Counted from the stretch's first letter, positions 9,805-18,697 are shown. The stretch: 64,000 nucleotides of DNA from DLKC01 sp002478885 (GCA_046329585.1 JAXLUI010000001.1:372001-436000); one strand, 5' to 3'. Numbers and translations: made by a program. Notes: generated by a model not told the origin, from the letters alone.

Positions 9805-10046
9805 TTGCTGCGAAAGGTTGAAGGTGCAAAAAATTGGCCCGAAATTACAGCATCACTGCTTTTCAGGAATATTTATTTCATCAGTGGTAATCGAAACTCG
9901 TCGTGCATAACTGCTTTTACCCGGGCTGCAGTGGCATCGCCTTTTCGCAGCGGCATACAAACCGGTACGACCCGAGTTCGAAAGCCATTGATCGTTGCTG
10001 TAATGGCTTTCAGCCCTTTCTGTGTTTGCTCGTGAAAGACCCACCT

Positions 10047-10103
10047 GTACAAGTGTGCGACGCAACAAAAGCTTCATGCTTATTTAACTGCCGGGCAAAA
10101 AAA
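10047..10103 (+). repeat. Dispersed intergenic element, copy 3
   Basis: The head GTACAAGTGTGCGACGCAAC (10047-10066) is followed by AAAAGCTTCATGC and the tail CTGCCGGGCAAAAAAA. It lies in a 352-bp spacer (9805-10156) between two minus-strand genes. Apart from this element and the terminator beside it, I see nothing in that spacer. Confidence 0.88.
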
Positions 10104-10104
10104 C

Positions 10105-10127
10105 ACCCACGCTTTTTTAGCATGGGT
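10105..10127 (-). terminator. Rho-independent terminator
   Basis: Read on the minus strand, ACCCATGC pairs with GCGTGGGT around a 7-nt A-rich loop and is followed by GTTTTTTT. It lies just downstream of the 102-residue helical protein and should end its transcript. Confidence 0.75.
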
Positions 10128-10156
10128 ATATAGATTTAACGGTTAACGGGTGAATA

Positions 10157-10465
10157 CTAAACAGTCTTTTTATCTGTCGCTTCATCGCCGTCGAACCGGT
10201 CGACCACTTTGCTCCAAAGCGATTTTGCACCTTCGGCAATATCTTTCAATTTTTCTTTAGCATCGTCAGCCAGCTCTCCTGATTTTATTTTTTCGGCAAG
10301 TTCATCTGCTTTGGCCTTTGCAGCGTCCCAAAGCTCTTCAGCTTTGTCTTCAGCTTTGTCAAGCATTTCGCCTGCCTTGTCTTTCATATCTTCGGCGGTT
10401 TCGCTGATGTTGTCAGTCCAGTTCTTAGCCTGTTGTTGACCGTGTGTTGTTGTGTTGTCTTCCAT
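10157..10465 (-). CDS. Small charged helical (LEA/YtxH-like) protein
   Basis: A 102-residue, very hydrophilic protein. From about residue 20 to 90 it is one long amphipathic helix of Lys/Glu/Asp/Ala heptad-like repeats such as MKDKAGEMLDKAEDKAEELW. There is no signal peptide and no membrane span. Such composition is typical of late-embryogenesis-abundant-like or YtxH/apolipoprotein-like bacterial stress proteins. Assigning a stress-protective role is inference from composition only. The gene is monocistronic, with its own terminator immediately downstream. Confidence 0.72.
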   Translation of the reverse strand: MEDNTTTHGQQQAKNWTDNISETAEDMKDKAGEMLDKAEDKAEELWDAAKAKADELAEKIKSGELADDAKEKLKDIAEGAKSLWSKVVDRFDGDEATDKKTV

Positions 10466-10749
10466 ATGTTATGTTTTAGATGTTCAATTTACTCAATTCC
10501 GGCCAGTTATTAAGCTCCCGCGGCAAATAATTGCCACATCCGGAGATGTGCCCGGCCAACTGGCGACCATGGTTAATTGTTGTGCCCGTGCCCGTTTATT
10601 CCGTATCTTAAACGCAATAACAGAACGCTTGGTCGCAGGTAAACCCTGTTGCGTATCTGAAAAAGTTTTTTTCATCTCATAAAAACATAAAACCGGGGGT
10701 ATACGGTTAACTTTAGCCGCATATCTTAAAACCAATCTAAACTGTCATC

Positions 10750-12351
10750 ATGAAAAAAATAATCAACTGCTTTTTAGCAATCACTTGTTTTAACCTGTTG
10801 TCATCGGCCCAGTTACAAACCGGGGAAAATGTAGCTGTAACCAATACCGATGCGGGAAAAGTACGTGGCTACGTCCACAACAGTGTTTACACGTACAAAG
10901 GCATTCCCTATGCTGAAGCCAAACGTTTTGAGTTACCACAGAAGCCAAAACCATGGACCGGTGTGCGCAGTTCCATGACTTATGGGCCGGTTGCTCCCCT
11001 GATGGATCCAACGACAAGCGTCCAGGATGAAAGTGAATTTTTGTTTGACCACAACTGGGGCTACACAAGCGAAGATTGCATGCGCGTAAATGTGTGGACT
11101 CCCGGGATAAGCGATGGGAAGAAACGCCCGGTACTGTTTTGGATACATGGCGGTGGCTTTACGGCCGGGTCGTCGCAGGAATTGCCTTCGTATGATGGAG
11201 AGAACCTGGCTAAAAAAGGCGATGTGGTGGTCGTGTCTATCAATCATCGCCTGAACATTCTCGGCTATCTCGATCTCTCTGCATATGGCGAAAAGTATAA
11301 ACACTCAGCCAACTTAAGCATACTCGATATTAAAGCAGCATTGGAATGGGTAAAGACCAATATCGCCAGTTTTGGCGGCGACCCCGGCAATATTACCATT
11401 TTCGGCCAGTCTGGCGGCGGCGCCAAAGTGAATACGTTGATGGCCATGCCTGCTGCAAAGGGCCTGTTCCAGAAAGCCATCAATGAAAGTGGATCATTCA
11501 GAACAGAAATGCTCGATAAGCGAACCACGCAGGATATTGCGGCTGAAGTCTTAAAAGCATTAAACATTGATGCGACCAATGTGGACAGCCTGCAAAAAGT
11601 GCCATACCAGGTGCTGAGCGATGCCGGTAAAAAGGCATTAAAAGTGATCGCCGATAAAATGAAAGCTGCCGGCAAACCCGCTCCTGGCTTTGGTTTAAGC
11701 TGGGGACCCAGCATTGATGGCGAAGACCTCCCCTACCAGCTATTTTCCAATGAGGCTTTTGAATTATCAAAGGATGTCCCACTGATGATCGGAACAGTGA
11801 AAAATGAGTTTATGCCGTCGCTGTTTTCGGGCATGAGCAATGCAACAGCAGACCAGGTGATGGCCACAATAAAAAAACAACAGGGCGATAAAGCCGATGC
11901 TTATATTGCGGCGGTTAAGAAAGCCTATCCCAATGATACAAAACCTACTGACCTGATGGATGTAGATGTAATGTTTCGCCCGGGTGCCGTATCACAGGCA
12001 AAACAAAAAGCTGCATTAAATGCCGCACCTGTTTACATGTATCTTTTCACCTGGCAGTCGCCTGTAATGGATGGGAAATATAAGGCAGTACACTGCATGG
12101 AAATACCATTTGTGTTCAACAACATCGCACGCTGCGAACAAATGACGGGCGGCACAAAAGAAGCTTATGCGCTGGCTGCAAAAGTGAGCGATGCATGGAT
12201 CAGTTTCGCACGCAGCGGAAACCCCAACAGCAAGAGCCTGCCGAAATGGCCTGCATTCGATGCAGCCAATACCGCAACAATGCACTTCGATAATAGATGC
12301 GAAGTAATGCCCCAGATGGATAAAGACCTGTTCGACCTTCTGGGTAAATAG
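10750..12351 (+). CDS. Type B carboxylesterase/lipase, exported
   Basis: A 533-residue carboxylesterase of the COesterase family (PF00135) with a signal peptide ending near LSSAQ (residue 21). The oxyanion hole HGGGF is at 133-137 and the nucleophile is Ser221 in FGQSGGGAK. The acidic residue is probably Glu353 in GTVKNEF, and the base His448 in AVHCMEIPFVF. The family signature EDCMRVNVW lies at about 108-116. All catalytic elements are in place, so it should hydrolyse carboxylic esters in the periplasm or outside the cell. The natural substrate is unknown. A strong terminator shared with the convergent gene follows the stop. Confidence 0.92.
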   Translation: MKKIINCFLAITCFNLLSSAQLQTGENVAVTNTDAGKVRGYVHNSVYTYKGIPYAEAKRFELPQKPKPWTGVRSSMTYGPVAPLMDPTTSVQDESEFLFDHNWGYTSEDCMRVNVWTPGISDGKKRPVLFWIHGGGFTAGSSQELPSYDGENLAKKGDVVVVSINHRLNILGYLDLSAYGEKYKHSANLSILDIKAALEWVKTNIASFGGDPGNITIFGQSGGGAKVNTLMAMPAAKGLFQKAINESGSFRTEMLDKRTTQDIAAEVLKALNIDATNVDSLQKVPYQVLSDAGKKALKVIADKMKAAGKPAPGFGLSWGPSIDGEDLPYQLFSNEAFELSKDVPLMIGTVKNEFMPSLFSGMSNATADQVMATIKKQQGDKADAYIAAVKKAYPNDTKPTDLMDVDVMFRPGAVSQAKQKAALNAAPVYMYLFTWQSPVMDGKYKAVHCMEIPFVFNNIARCEQMTGGTKEAYALAAKVSDAWISFARSGNPNSKSLPKWPAFDAANTATMHFDNRCEVMPQMDKDLFDLLGK

Positions 12352-12380
12352 TATAGATTGGTATCAGCAATAAAGGAAAA

Positions 12381-12405
12381 GAGGCATACCATCCCGGTAT
12401 GCCTC
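12381..12405. terminator. Bidirectional terminator
   Basis: GAGGCATACC and GGTATGCCTC form a perfect 10-bp stem with loop ATCCC, flanked by AAAA on the left and TTTT on the right. It can end both the carboxylesterase (plus) and the convergent regulator gene (minus). Confidence 0.9.
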
Positions 12406-12468
12406 TTTTCTTTCCAATTTTTATTAATAACTACTGCTTAGTCCGATTTGCGGTGCCGCCATCTAAAA

Positions 12469-13341
12469 CTATGCAACGGCAACCATGGTTGCGTTTGCCG
12501 GTTTACCGGGTTTGTGTTTTTCGAATACCATTTGCTCCAGTTCATTTTTTACCTCTTTCACAATTTCATCCTGCACGTCAAACAAACTGTTGCTGTTTAG
12601 TTTTCGCTGGTACATTTTACTCCAGGTAAGCTGGCTGTTAAATGTGTCGATCAATTGTACATATACGCGCATACGGTCATTGTTCGACTGAATATCGCCG
12701 GTAACAATATAATCAGCGCCAATAATATTGGCAATCGTTTTAATATCGGCACACCGTTCTGCTATTTTCCGCATGCTGTAATAGGCAATCACCGAGCAAT
12801 GTTCCACCTCTACCAACGCCGCACTTAACTGCAGCCCGGTACCGTCTGTAAAAGAATCGGTGAGCGCACTTCCGTAAGTATGGCTGAATGGCATAACGGC
12901 AACGGTAAATTCTTTTGCATGTTTTTTTACTGTTGTGCTGTCTGTACCCGGGAAGGATTGTGTTAAAAGCCTGGTGCCCGTATTAGGCTCAAAAACCGGC
13001 ACGTAACTACCTTTTGGTATGAATATATGAATGGCATCAGTAGTGCCGGAACTATGATAATATTGCTCGAGCGCCTTTCTGAGCCTTCCGGCATGAATGC
13101 GAAGAATGCCATTTTCCTGGGGTTTAAAATCCAGTGGCTTGTGCAAAATGCTCAAAGCGATCGTGTATTCCTTTAATTGGTTGGCGTGGCCATTGATCGT
13201 TTCTTCGACAATAAACAGGAGAAAATTTTTCAGGATCCCAGACTTTTCAAACAAAGGGTCGGATATGATTTTAGCAACCTGCTTCCTGATGGCATCTTTT
13301 GAGAATCCTGTAACACCGGCTGTAGCATTGGTTAGATCCAT
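12469..13341 (-). CDS. Winged-helix plus TolB/FlgO-like domain protein
   Basis: A 290-residue protein without a signal peptide. Residues about 15-110 match the winged-helix domain seen in proteins annotated as adenylate-cyclase-like or CadC-like regulators: a helix ending NFLLFIVEETINGHANQLKEY, then LRIHAGRLRKALEQYY. After a linker, residues about 145-275 form the TolB N-terminal/FlgO-like fold (VAVMPFSH, TGLQLSAALVEV, IIGADYIVTGDIQ, VYVQLIDTFNSQLTWSKMY). Proteins of this type usually continue into TPR repeats or a membrane segment. This one stops early, so it is a compact two-domain version. A DNA-binding regulatory role is inferred. It converges with the carboxylesterase across a shared terminator. 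Confidence 0.75.
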   Translation of the reverse strand: MDLTNATAGVTGFSKDAIRKQVAKIISDPLFEKSGILKNFLLFIVEETINGHANQLKEYTIALSILHKPLDFKPQENGILRIHAGRLRKALEQYYHSSGTTDAIHIFIPKGSYVPVFEPNTGTRLLTQSFPGTDSTTVKKHAKEFTVAVMPFSHTYGSALTDSFTDGTGLQLSAALVEVEHCSVIAYYSMRKIAERCADIKTIANIIGADYIVTGDIQSNNDRMRVYVQLIDTFNSQLTWSKMYQRKLNSNSLFDVQDEIVKEVKNELEQMVFEKHKPGKPANATMVAVA

Positions 13342-13511
13342 ATAAGCAATTATATAGGGCGAAGTAACACATAAACAATGCTCCGCTTTATGATATTGGC
13401 CTATGGCGGATATGATTATTGTCAGGTTTATGCCGCTTATTCACTATTATTAGCACTGCCGGGGAACAGTTGCGGCTCCTCAGCCATTTCAATCAAAACA
13501 GCAGTAAACCG

Positions 13512-13904
13512 CTATTTTGCAGCAGGGAGCTTTACCTTCGGCAGCAGGCTCATCACCTGTATAACGATGGCAAAGAAAATAAGCAGGTAAAGGCCGGGTT
13601 GTTTCGAAGGGCAATCTCCGGCAATGCAGGTAGTAAGCAAAAGATAATTGCGTATTGACCATGCCAGGTTAATGGCGGCAATAAAAAAATTGGTACGCTT
13701 GGCCCAGATTTTTGGAACGGCAAAGCAAATGATGGTAATACCTGACAAAAAAATATTCATGAGGCCGGGTTTCCCAAAATCCGTGTCGCCCGAATACAGT
13801 CCCGTAACCATCAGTTGCCTGCTTTCGATGAGCGTCCATGGTAAGAAACAACATCCGATCAATGCCAGCGCAGCAAGTACCCCTATCAGTTGTGAATATT
13901 TCAT
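13512..13904 (-). CDS. Small four-span membrane protein
   Basis: A 130-residue protein with four predicted membrane spans: residues about 5-25, 48-66, 70-92 and 104-122. The first could serve as an uncleaved signal. Charged residues lie in the short loops (KIWAKR, then CPSKQPG). I recognise no family. It stands alone, with no neighbour closer than about 170 nt, and one dispersed repeat lies in its upstream spacer. Confidence 0.65.
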   Translation of the reverse strand: MKYSQLIGVLAALALIGCCFLPWTLIESRQLMVTGLYSGDTDFGKPGLMNIFLSGITIICFAVPKIWAKRTNFFIAAINLAWSIRNYLLLTTCIAGDCPSKQPGLYLLIFFAIVIQVMSLLPKVKLPAAK

Positions 13905-13972
13905 GGTAACAAACCCGTTTAACGCGGTAAAATTTAACCGCTTGATGAATATGTTTCGCCAGCCTTAAAAAC

Positions 13973-14033
13973 AAAAATTTGGTTGCCGGCGCCGGTACAG
14001 GCATGAAGCTTTTGTTGCGTCGCATTACGTTCA
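13973..14033 (-). repeat. Dispersed intergenic element, copy 4
   Basis: In minus orientation, the head GTTGCGTCGCATTACG starts at 14014 and the tail ATTTGGTTGCCGGCGCCGG lies at 13977-13995. The outer part of the head is diverged, but the spacer AAAAGCTTCATGC is identical to that of copy 3. Confidence 0.8.
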
Positions 14034-14071
14034 TCTGCAACAAATGCCCCAGCTTTTTCCGTTAAATAAAA

Positions 14072-14093
14072 AAACCATCCAAAAAGATGGTTT
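14072..14093 (-). terminator. Terminator of the tRNA-Cys gene
   Basis: AAACCATC and GATGGTTT form an 8-bp stem around CAAAAA. On the minus strand it is followed by a T-rich stretch (TTTTATTT), 6 nt after the tRNA. Confidence 0.8.
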
Positions 14094-14098
14094 ACCAG

Positions 14099-14169
14099 AG
14101 GTTTCGAGCGGATTCGAACCGCTGTAGAAGGTTTTGCAGACCTCTGCCTAGCCACTCGGCCACGAAACC
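14099..14169 (-). tRNA. tRNA-Cys (GCA)
   Basis: Read on the minus strand the 71-nt gene gives acceptor GGTTTCG paired with CGAAACC, a D-arm GGCCGAGTGGCTAGGC, the anticodon loop CTGCAAA (anticodon GCA), and the T-arm GCGGTTCGAATCCGC. The discriminator base is U, as expected for cysteine tRNA. The CCA end is not encoded. Neighbours are a terminator on its 3' side and dispersed repeats on both sides. Confidence 0.95.
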
Positions 14170-14337
14170 ATTTGATGCGGATAAAAAAGACCGGGCTTAA
14201 ATCCATGATTGGTAATTTAAAACGCCCTTTTTTTTCAGCGCTGCGAAAATAGGGTATTTTTGAAAAAAAGGAAACACAATTAAAAAATCGGTTGCTTTTA
14301 TCGGGGTTTCATGTACTTGTTGACAGGTGGACAAAGC

Positions 14338-14395
14338 GTTGAAGCGTGCGACGCAACTAAAGCTGCATATTGATCTACTGCCAGGCTCCCCATAT
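14338..14395 (+). repeat. Dispersed intergenic element, copy 5
   Basis: The head GTTGAAGCGTGCGACGCAAC (14338-14357) continues into TAAAGCTGCAT and the tail CTGCCAGGCTCCCCATA. It lies upstream of the nucleoside phosphorylase. An in-frame ATG at 14370 falls inside the element and is therefore an unlikely start for that gene. Confidence 0.82.
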
Positions 14396-14435
14396 AAATG
14401 TAACCGGCAAAGACTGTTTCCAAATGAAGGCAAAC

Positions 14436-15311
14436 ATGAACAGGATTGCAGACTCAGAACTGATCATTAACAGCCGGGGAGCTGTTTATCATATAGACAT
14501 GCGGCCCGAAGAATTGGCCGATACTGTTATTACCGTTGGGGACCCCGACCGGGTTGATGCCGTAAGCAAATATTTCGACAGCATTGAATACAGATTGCAT
14601 CATCGCGAGTTTAACGCGCACACAGGTTATATTGGCAAAAAAAGGTTAACGGTTATCTCCACCGGTATTGGCCCCGACAACGTAGATATTGTTATGAACG
14701 AACTCGATGCCGTTGCCAATATTGATTTTGAAAGCCACACCGTAAACAAAGCACTCAGGTCTTTGAACATTTTCAGGATAGGCACCTGCGGTTCGCTGCA
14801 GGCAGATATTCCAACCGATTCATTTGTTGCAGGCACACACGGCATTGGTATCGACAACCTGCTGAATTACTACCAGCACACGAATAACGAAGAAGAGCAC
14901 ATACTCGTGCAGCAGTTTATGCAGCAGACCCATTTGAACGGCGACCGTATTCAACCATATATTGCCAGTGCATCAGCATCGTTGCTCAAGCATTTTGTCA
15001 CAGGGTTTAGCCAGGGAATAACGGTTACCTGCCCGGGCTTTTATGGTCCGCAGGGACGTGTGCTGCGGCTTGGTTTAACCAACCCCAACCTGATTGATAC
15101 GCTAACAGCTTTTTCATATGGCCGTCACCGGATCTGCAATTTTGAAATGGAGACCAGTGCAATCTATGGTCTCGGGAAACTACTGGGCCATCATTGCCTG
15201 AGCCTGAATGTGGTGGTGGCCAACAGGGTTAGCAAGACCTTTACAAAAGACGGCGCCATGGCAGTAGAGCAACTTATTCAAACAGTTTTACCTATTATTG
15301 AAAAAATATAA
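14436..15311 (+). CDS. Nucleoside phosphorylase (uridine phosphorylase-like)
   Basis: A cytoplasmic enzyme of the PNP/UDP phosphorylase family (PF01048) that splits a nucleoside with phosphate into base and ribose-1-phosphate. Visible motifs are the phosphate-binding VGDPDRV near the N terminus, VISTGIGPDN, FRIGTCGSLQ and the ribose/purine-site NFEMETSAIYGL. I place the start at 14436 because the protein then begins MNRIADSELIINSRG, the usual opening of this group. An AAGG stretch also lies 5 nt upstream, and the further upstream ATG at 14370 sits inside a dispersed repeat. ATG 14424 is also possible. dapF follows after only 6 nt, so they are likely co-transcribed. Uridine is the best guess for substrate. 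Confidence 0.88.
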   Translation: MNRIADSELIINSRGAVYHIDMRPEELADTVITVGDPDRVDAVSKYFDSIEYRLHHREFNAHTGYIGKKRLTVISTGIGPDNVDIVMNELDAVANIDFESHTVNKALRSLNIFRIGTCGSLQADIPTDSFVAGTHGIGIDNLLNYYQHTNNEEEHILVQQFMQQTHLNGDRIQPYIASASASLLKHFVTGFSQGITVTCPGFYGPQGRVLRLGLTNPNLIDTLTAFSYGRHRICNFEMETSAIYGLGKLLGHHCLSLNVVVANRVSKTFTKDGAMAVEQLIQTVLPIIEKI

Positions 15312-15317
15312 GATTAC

Positions 15318-16097
15318 ATGCTGTACAGTTTTTACAAGTACCAGGGAACAGGAAATGATTTTGTGATCATCGACAACAGGTCCAATAATATTGAGCTTTC
15401 GGTAAAGCAGGTGAGAGATATCTGCGACCGACGCTTCGGTGTTGGGGCAGATGGCCTGATGTTGCTCAATAGCAAAGAAGGTTATGATTTTGAAATGAAA
15501 TATTACAATGCCGATGGCAGGGAAAGCAGCATGTGCGGCAATGGTGGAAGATGCCTGGTAAAATTTGCCCACGACATGGGTATTCATCAGACAAATTATC
15601 ATTTTATTGCCGTAGACGGGCCGCACGATGCGGTAATACGGGACAGTGGCTGGGTACACCTGAAAATGAAAGACGTTTACGGCTTTAAAAAAACGTTTTC
15701 AGATACGGTAGTAGATACGGGCTCTCCCCATTATGTAAAGCCGGTGGTAGACGTGAAAGATTATGATGTGGTGGAGAAAGGCCGTGAAATTCGCTACAGT
15801 AATGATTTTGCGAAAGAAGGCATTAATGTGAATTTCGTAGAAGCTATTTCAAGAGGTATTTATGTGAGAACCTATGAACGGGGTGTAGAAGATGAAACAC
15901 TTAGTTGTGGCACCGGCGTTACTGCTTCTGCCCTCGTATTCGCTCATAACGACAATGGTTTTAACCGCATTGAAATACAAACCCCGGGCGGGCACCTGGC
16001 GGTAGAGTTTGATAAAACGGGTGAAGAACGTTTTGAAAATATCTGGCTTTGCGGACCTGCTACATTTGTGTTTAAAGGCGAGATCAGTATTGTATAA
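15318..16097 (+). CDS. dapF: Diaminopimelate epimerase
   Basis: A 259-residue cofactor-independent epimerase converting LL- to meso-diaminopimelate, the precursor of lysine and of peptidoglycan cross-links. The N-terminal FYKYQGTGNDFVIID, the first catalytic cysteine Cys73 in MCGNGGRC and the second, Cys197 in LSCGTGVTAS, are all present and define the family. Length is normal and the fold is the usual two-lobed repeat. It starts 6 nt after the nucleoside phosphorylase stop. The CorA gene follows on the same strand with its own possible promoter box. Confidence 0.97.
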   Translation: MLYSFYKYQGTGNDFVIIDNRSNNIELSVKQVRDICDRRFGVGADGLMLLNSKEGYDFEMKYYNADGRESSMCGNGGRCLVKFAHDMGIHQTNYHFIAVDGPHDAVIRDSGWVHLKMKDVYGFKKTFSDTVVDTGSPHYVKPVVDVKDYDVVEKGREIRYSNDFAKEGINVNFVEAISRGIYVRTYERGVEDETLSCGTGVTASALVFAHNDNGFNRIEIQTPGGHLAVEFDKTGEERFENIWLCGPATFVFKGEISIV

Positions 16098-16138
16098 ACG
16101 ATAATGTAAAATAAAAGACATTCTTAAACTAACCCTTA

Positions 16139-16146
16139 TATCTTTG
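16139..16146 (+). promoter_or_regulatory. Possible -7 promoter box before corA
   Basis: TATCTTTG matches the Bacteroidota -7 consensus TAnnTTTG exactly and ends 7 nt before the TTG start of the transporter. A -33 TTTG at the expected distance is not seen. Confidence 0.4.
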
Positions 16147-16153
16147 CCGCGGT

Positions 16154-17092
16154 TTGATACAATATTTTAAAAATATCGATAATCATACGGTCGAGATAGA
16201 CAAACCCGAAAATGGCATTTGGGTTAATCTGGTGCCGCCGCTAAAAGATGAAGAGTTTAACGAGTTGAGCGATGTGCTCGATATACCTATCGAATTCCTG
16301 CGTGATTCTCTCGACATCGATGAACGGCCACGTTTTGAGATCGAAGACAATGTGCGCTTCATCGTATTAAAAACCCCTACAGAGAACAATTCTTTTAACG
16401 ACAGTGATGCGTTCTACATCACTATACCGATTTGCATCATTCTTACACACAACCATATTGTAACGGTGAATTCTTTTGACAATGGTGCCATCAAAAAATT
16501 CCTGAATACCTTTGAGAAAAGGCATCCTGATAAAAGAAGCATGATGGTACTTAAGGTCTTCGAAAAAGTGGTGCACACTTTTATGGATCACCTGAAAGAA
16601 ATCAATCACCGCCGGAATATTTACGAACAAAAGCTTTACGACAGTAACCGTAACGAGGAATTGTTGCACCTGATGCGCATACAAAAAAGCCTTGTCTATT
16701 TTGTCACAGCACTTCGAAGCAACGAATTATTGATGCTGAAAATAGAACGCACTAATTTTCTCGGCCTGAACGATGAAGAAAGAGAGTTTTTAAACGACCT
16801 TATTGTAGATACCAGCCAGGCCCTCGAAATGGCAAATGTTTACACCAATATCCTCAGCAGTACACTTGACGCATTTGCCAGCATCATCAGCAACAACCTC
16901 AACAACGTGATGAAACGCCTGACCTCTATCACCATCATATTATCACTGCCGGCGCTTGTTGCAGGCATTTACGGCATGAACGTAGACATTCCATACCAGC
17001 ATACACCACACGCATTTTATATTCCCATTATACTTTCGTTGATCGTCTCGGTTGTTATTGCCGGTTACTTCATGAAGAAAAAATGGTTCTGA
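16154..17092 (+). CDS. corA: CorA-family magnesium/divalent cation transporter
   Basis: A 312-residue CorA family (PF01544) channel protein for Mg2+ or related divalent cations in the inner membrane. The cytoplasmic part occupies about residues 1-245 (long helical region 130-235). Two C-terminal spans follow, the first ending in the signature YGMNVD (the GMN motif) and the second ending in a basic KKKWF tail. The only usable in-frame start is TTG at 16154, since a TAA lies in frame at 16130 and no ATG or GTG comes between them. A TATCTTTG box lies so close that a leaderless transcript is possible. The Co/Mg preference cannot be decided from sequence. Confidence 0.92.
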   Translation: MIQYFKNIDNHTVEIDKPENGIWVNLVPPLKDEEFNELSDVLDIPIEFLRDSLDIDERPRFEIEDNVRFIVLKTPTENNSFNDSDAFYITIPICIILTHNHIVTVNSFDNGAIKKFLNTFEKRHPDKRSMMVLKVFEKVVHTFMDHLKEINHRRNIYEQKLYDSNRNEELLHLMRIQKSLVYFVTALRSNELLMLKIERTNFLGLNDEEREFLNDLIVDTSQALEMANVYTNILSSTLDAFASIISNNLNNVMKRLTSITIILSLPALVAGIYGMNVDIPYQHTPHAFYIPIILSLIVSVVIAGYFMKKKWF

Positions 17093-17224
17093 TGGCCATA
17101 TGCTGACAAAGCACCAGGTACCTGTTACCATCCACCTGCTATCGCTTTGCTACAATATTTTAACACTTATACAGGTGGTCTGGCACAGACCTTGGCTTTA
17201 TATGGTTAACCAAAAGATTTCACC

Positions 17225-17689
17225 ATGAAAAAGATGATCTTATTGACGATGTTAATGCTTTCTTCTGCAGCATTGATCAACAAAACAGCAGCACAGGTAA
17301 AAGTTAGCTTAAACGTAAATATCGGGAGCCAGCCTGTTTGGGGACCGGTGGGTTATGACTATGTTCAGTATTACTATATGCCCGATATAAACGTTTATTA
17401 CTATGTGCCTACAGCACAGTTTGTATATTTCGAAGCAGGACATTGGATATTTGCCTCTTCTTTACCGGTACGATACAGGAACTACGACCTCTACAGGGGC
17501 TACAAGGTCGTGATCAATCAACCTAAAGCCTATGTCTATAACAGCACACATAAGACAACTTATGTAAAATACCGGGGCTATTATGGGAAACAGGTAGTTA
17601 TCCGCGACAGTAAGGATCCCAAATATGTGACGGTAAACAGATCGCACGCTAACAATCATGGTAACGGGCACGATAAACACAACAGGTAA
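17225..17689 (+). CDS. Tyrosine-rich exported protein of unknown function
   Basis: A 154-residue protein with a signal peptide (MKKMILLTMLMLSSAALINKTAAQ). The mature part has many aromatic residues in clusters such as YDYVQYYYMPDINVYYYVP, then a basic, Asn/His-rich tail (SHANNHGNGHDKHNR) that could bind metal. I have seen comparable short secreted proteins in Bacteroidota, but I know no function. The gene has its own strong terminator. Confidence 0.7.
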   Translation: MKKMILLTMLMLSSAALINKTAAQVKVSLNVNIGSQPVWGPVGYDYVQYYYMPDINVYYYVPTAQFVYFEAGHWIFASSLPVRYRNYDLYRGYKVVINQPKAYVYNSTHKTTYVKYRGYYGKQVVIRDSKDPKYVTVNRSHANNHGNGHDKHNR

Positions 17690-17721
17690 ACACTGTTCAA
17701 ATACTCCTTTTTTTTAACGAT

Positions 17722-17751
17722 GGCCTGCATTCAAAAGTGCAGGCCTTTTTT
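17722..17751 (+). terminator. Rho-independent terminator
   Basis: GGCCTGCA (17722-17729) pairs with TGCAGGCC (17738-17745) and is followed by TTTTTT, 32 nt after the stop of the Tyr-rich protein. Confidence 0.9.
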
Positions 17752-17836
17752 ATAGAATAACCTGTATCTATGAGTGCTTGACTTTAGCGTTGAAGGTTCG
17801 TTTTTGTTTTGTTATTTAGCATATAAAGAAAATGTC

Positions 17837-18673
17837 ATGTCAGTATCAAGACGCACATTCATAGAACTATCATTTAAAACGGCTGCGGTAATTTCGGTTG
17901 CCAACGGCTTATCATCATTTAGTGCTGAAAGTTTCACACTTCCGGTAAAAGAAAGTATAAAGCTGCGGTTTGCTATTGCTTCTGATGGTCACTATGGCCA
18001 GCAGGGTACAGCGTATAAAAGCATGCATGAAGAAATGCTGAAATGGCTTAATGCTGAGAGTAAAGGGCGGGGCCTCGATTTTACCATGATCAACGGAGAC
18101 ATTTTTCACAACGATCTTGTGTTCCAGGAAGAAGTGAAAACTTTATGGCAACGGTTGGCGATGCCTTTTTATGTTTCGCACGGCAATCATGATAATTGCA
18201 CAGAAGCTGTTTGGATAAACAGTTGGAACAGTCCCTGGCATTATACTTTTGAACACAACGATACTGGGTTTATAGTATTGAATACAGCCGATGAGAAAGG
18301 CACGTATATCTGCCCTGACATGGCTTTTGCCAAACAGGCGCTTCAAAAGATGAAGGATAAGCAGCAGTTATTTGTGTTTATGCATATTACGCCGTTAACC
18401 TGGACGAAGAATGGTATTGACTGTGCAGAGCTGGTAGAATACTTTACCGGACAGCAAAACCTGAAAGCTGTTTTTCATGGTCACGACCACGACCAGGACG
18501 CTATGAAAGAACAACATGGCAAGTTTTATTTCTTTGATGCACATATTGCAGGGAACTGGGGAACCGACTACCGGGGTTACAGAATTGTTGAAGTATTGAA
18601 AAGCGGTGAAGTGATCACTTATCAAATGAACCCGTTAAACGGCATACAGGTAAACAATAACAGGATTGAATAA
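17837..18673 (+). CDS. Tat-exported calcineurin-like phosphoesterase
   Basis: A metallophosphoesterase (PF00149) of about 278 residues. I use ATG 17837 because the protein then opens MSVSRRTFIELSF, a twin-arginine signal, and the upstream ATG at 17774 would bury it. Metal-ligand motifs run in order: SDGHYG (block I, with Gly in place of the usual second residue), NGDIFHND (block II), SHGNHDN (block III), MHITP (block IV) and HGHDHD (block V). The enzyme should carry two metals and hydrolyse phosphate esters outside the cytoplasm, already folded on export. The substrate is not known. It converges with the SAM hydrolase gene across one dispersed repeat. Confidence 0.87.
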   Translation: MSVSRRTFIELSFKTAAVISVANGLSSFSAESFTLPVKESIKLRFAIASDGHYGQQGTAYKSMHEEMLKWLNAESKGRGLDFTMINGDIFHNDLVFQEEVKTLWQRLAMPFYVSHGNHDNCTEAVWINSWNSPWHYTFEHNDTGFIVLNTADEKGTYICPDMAFAKQALQKMKDKQQLFVFMHITPLTWTKNGIDCAELVEYFTGQQNLKAVFHGHDHDQDAMKEQHGKFYFFDAHIAGNWGTDYRGYRIVEVLKSGEVITYQMNPLNGIQVNNNRIE

Positions 18674-18697
18674 TTGTTGTTGCATATTGAGCCGGAA

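Noticed and set aside
9903..10133. Small frames with a V-CDAT-K peptide in several places (for example here, 3054-3281 and 18674-19165)
   Set aside because: The shared peptide comes only from translating the dispersed DNA element; frames overlap real genes or spacers with no start signals.
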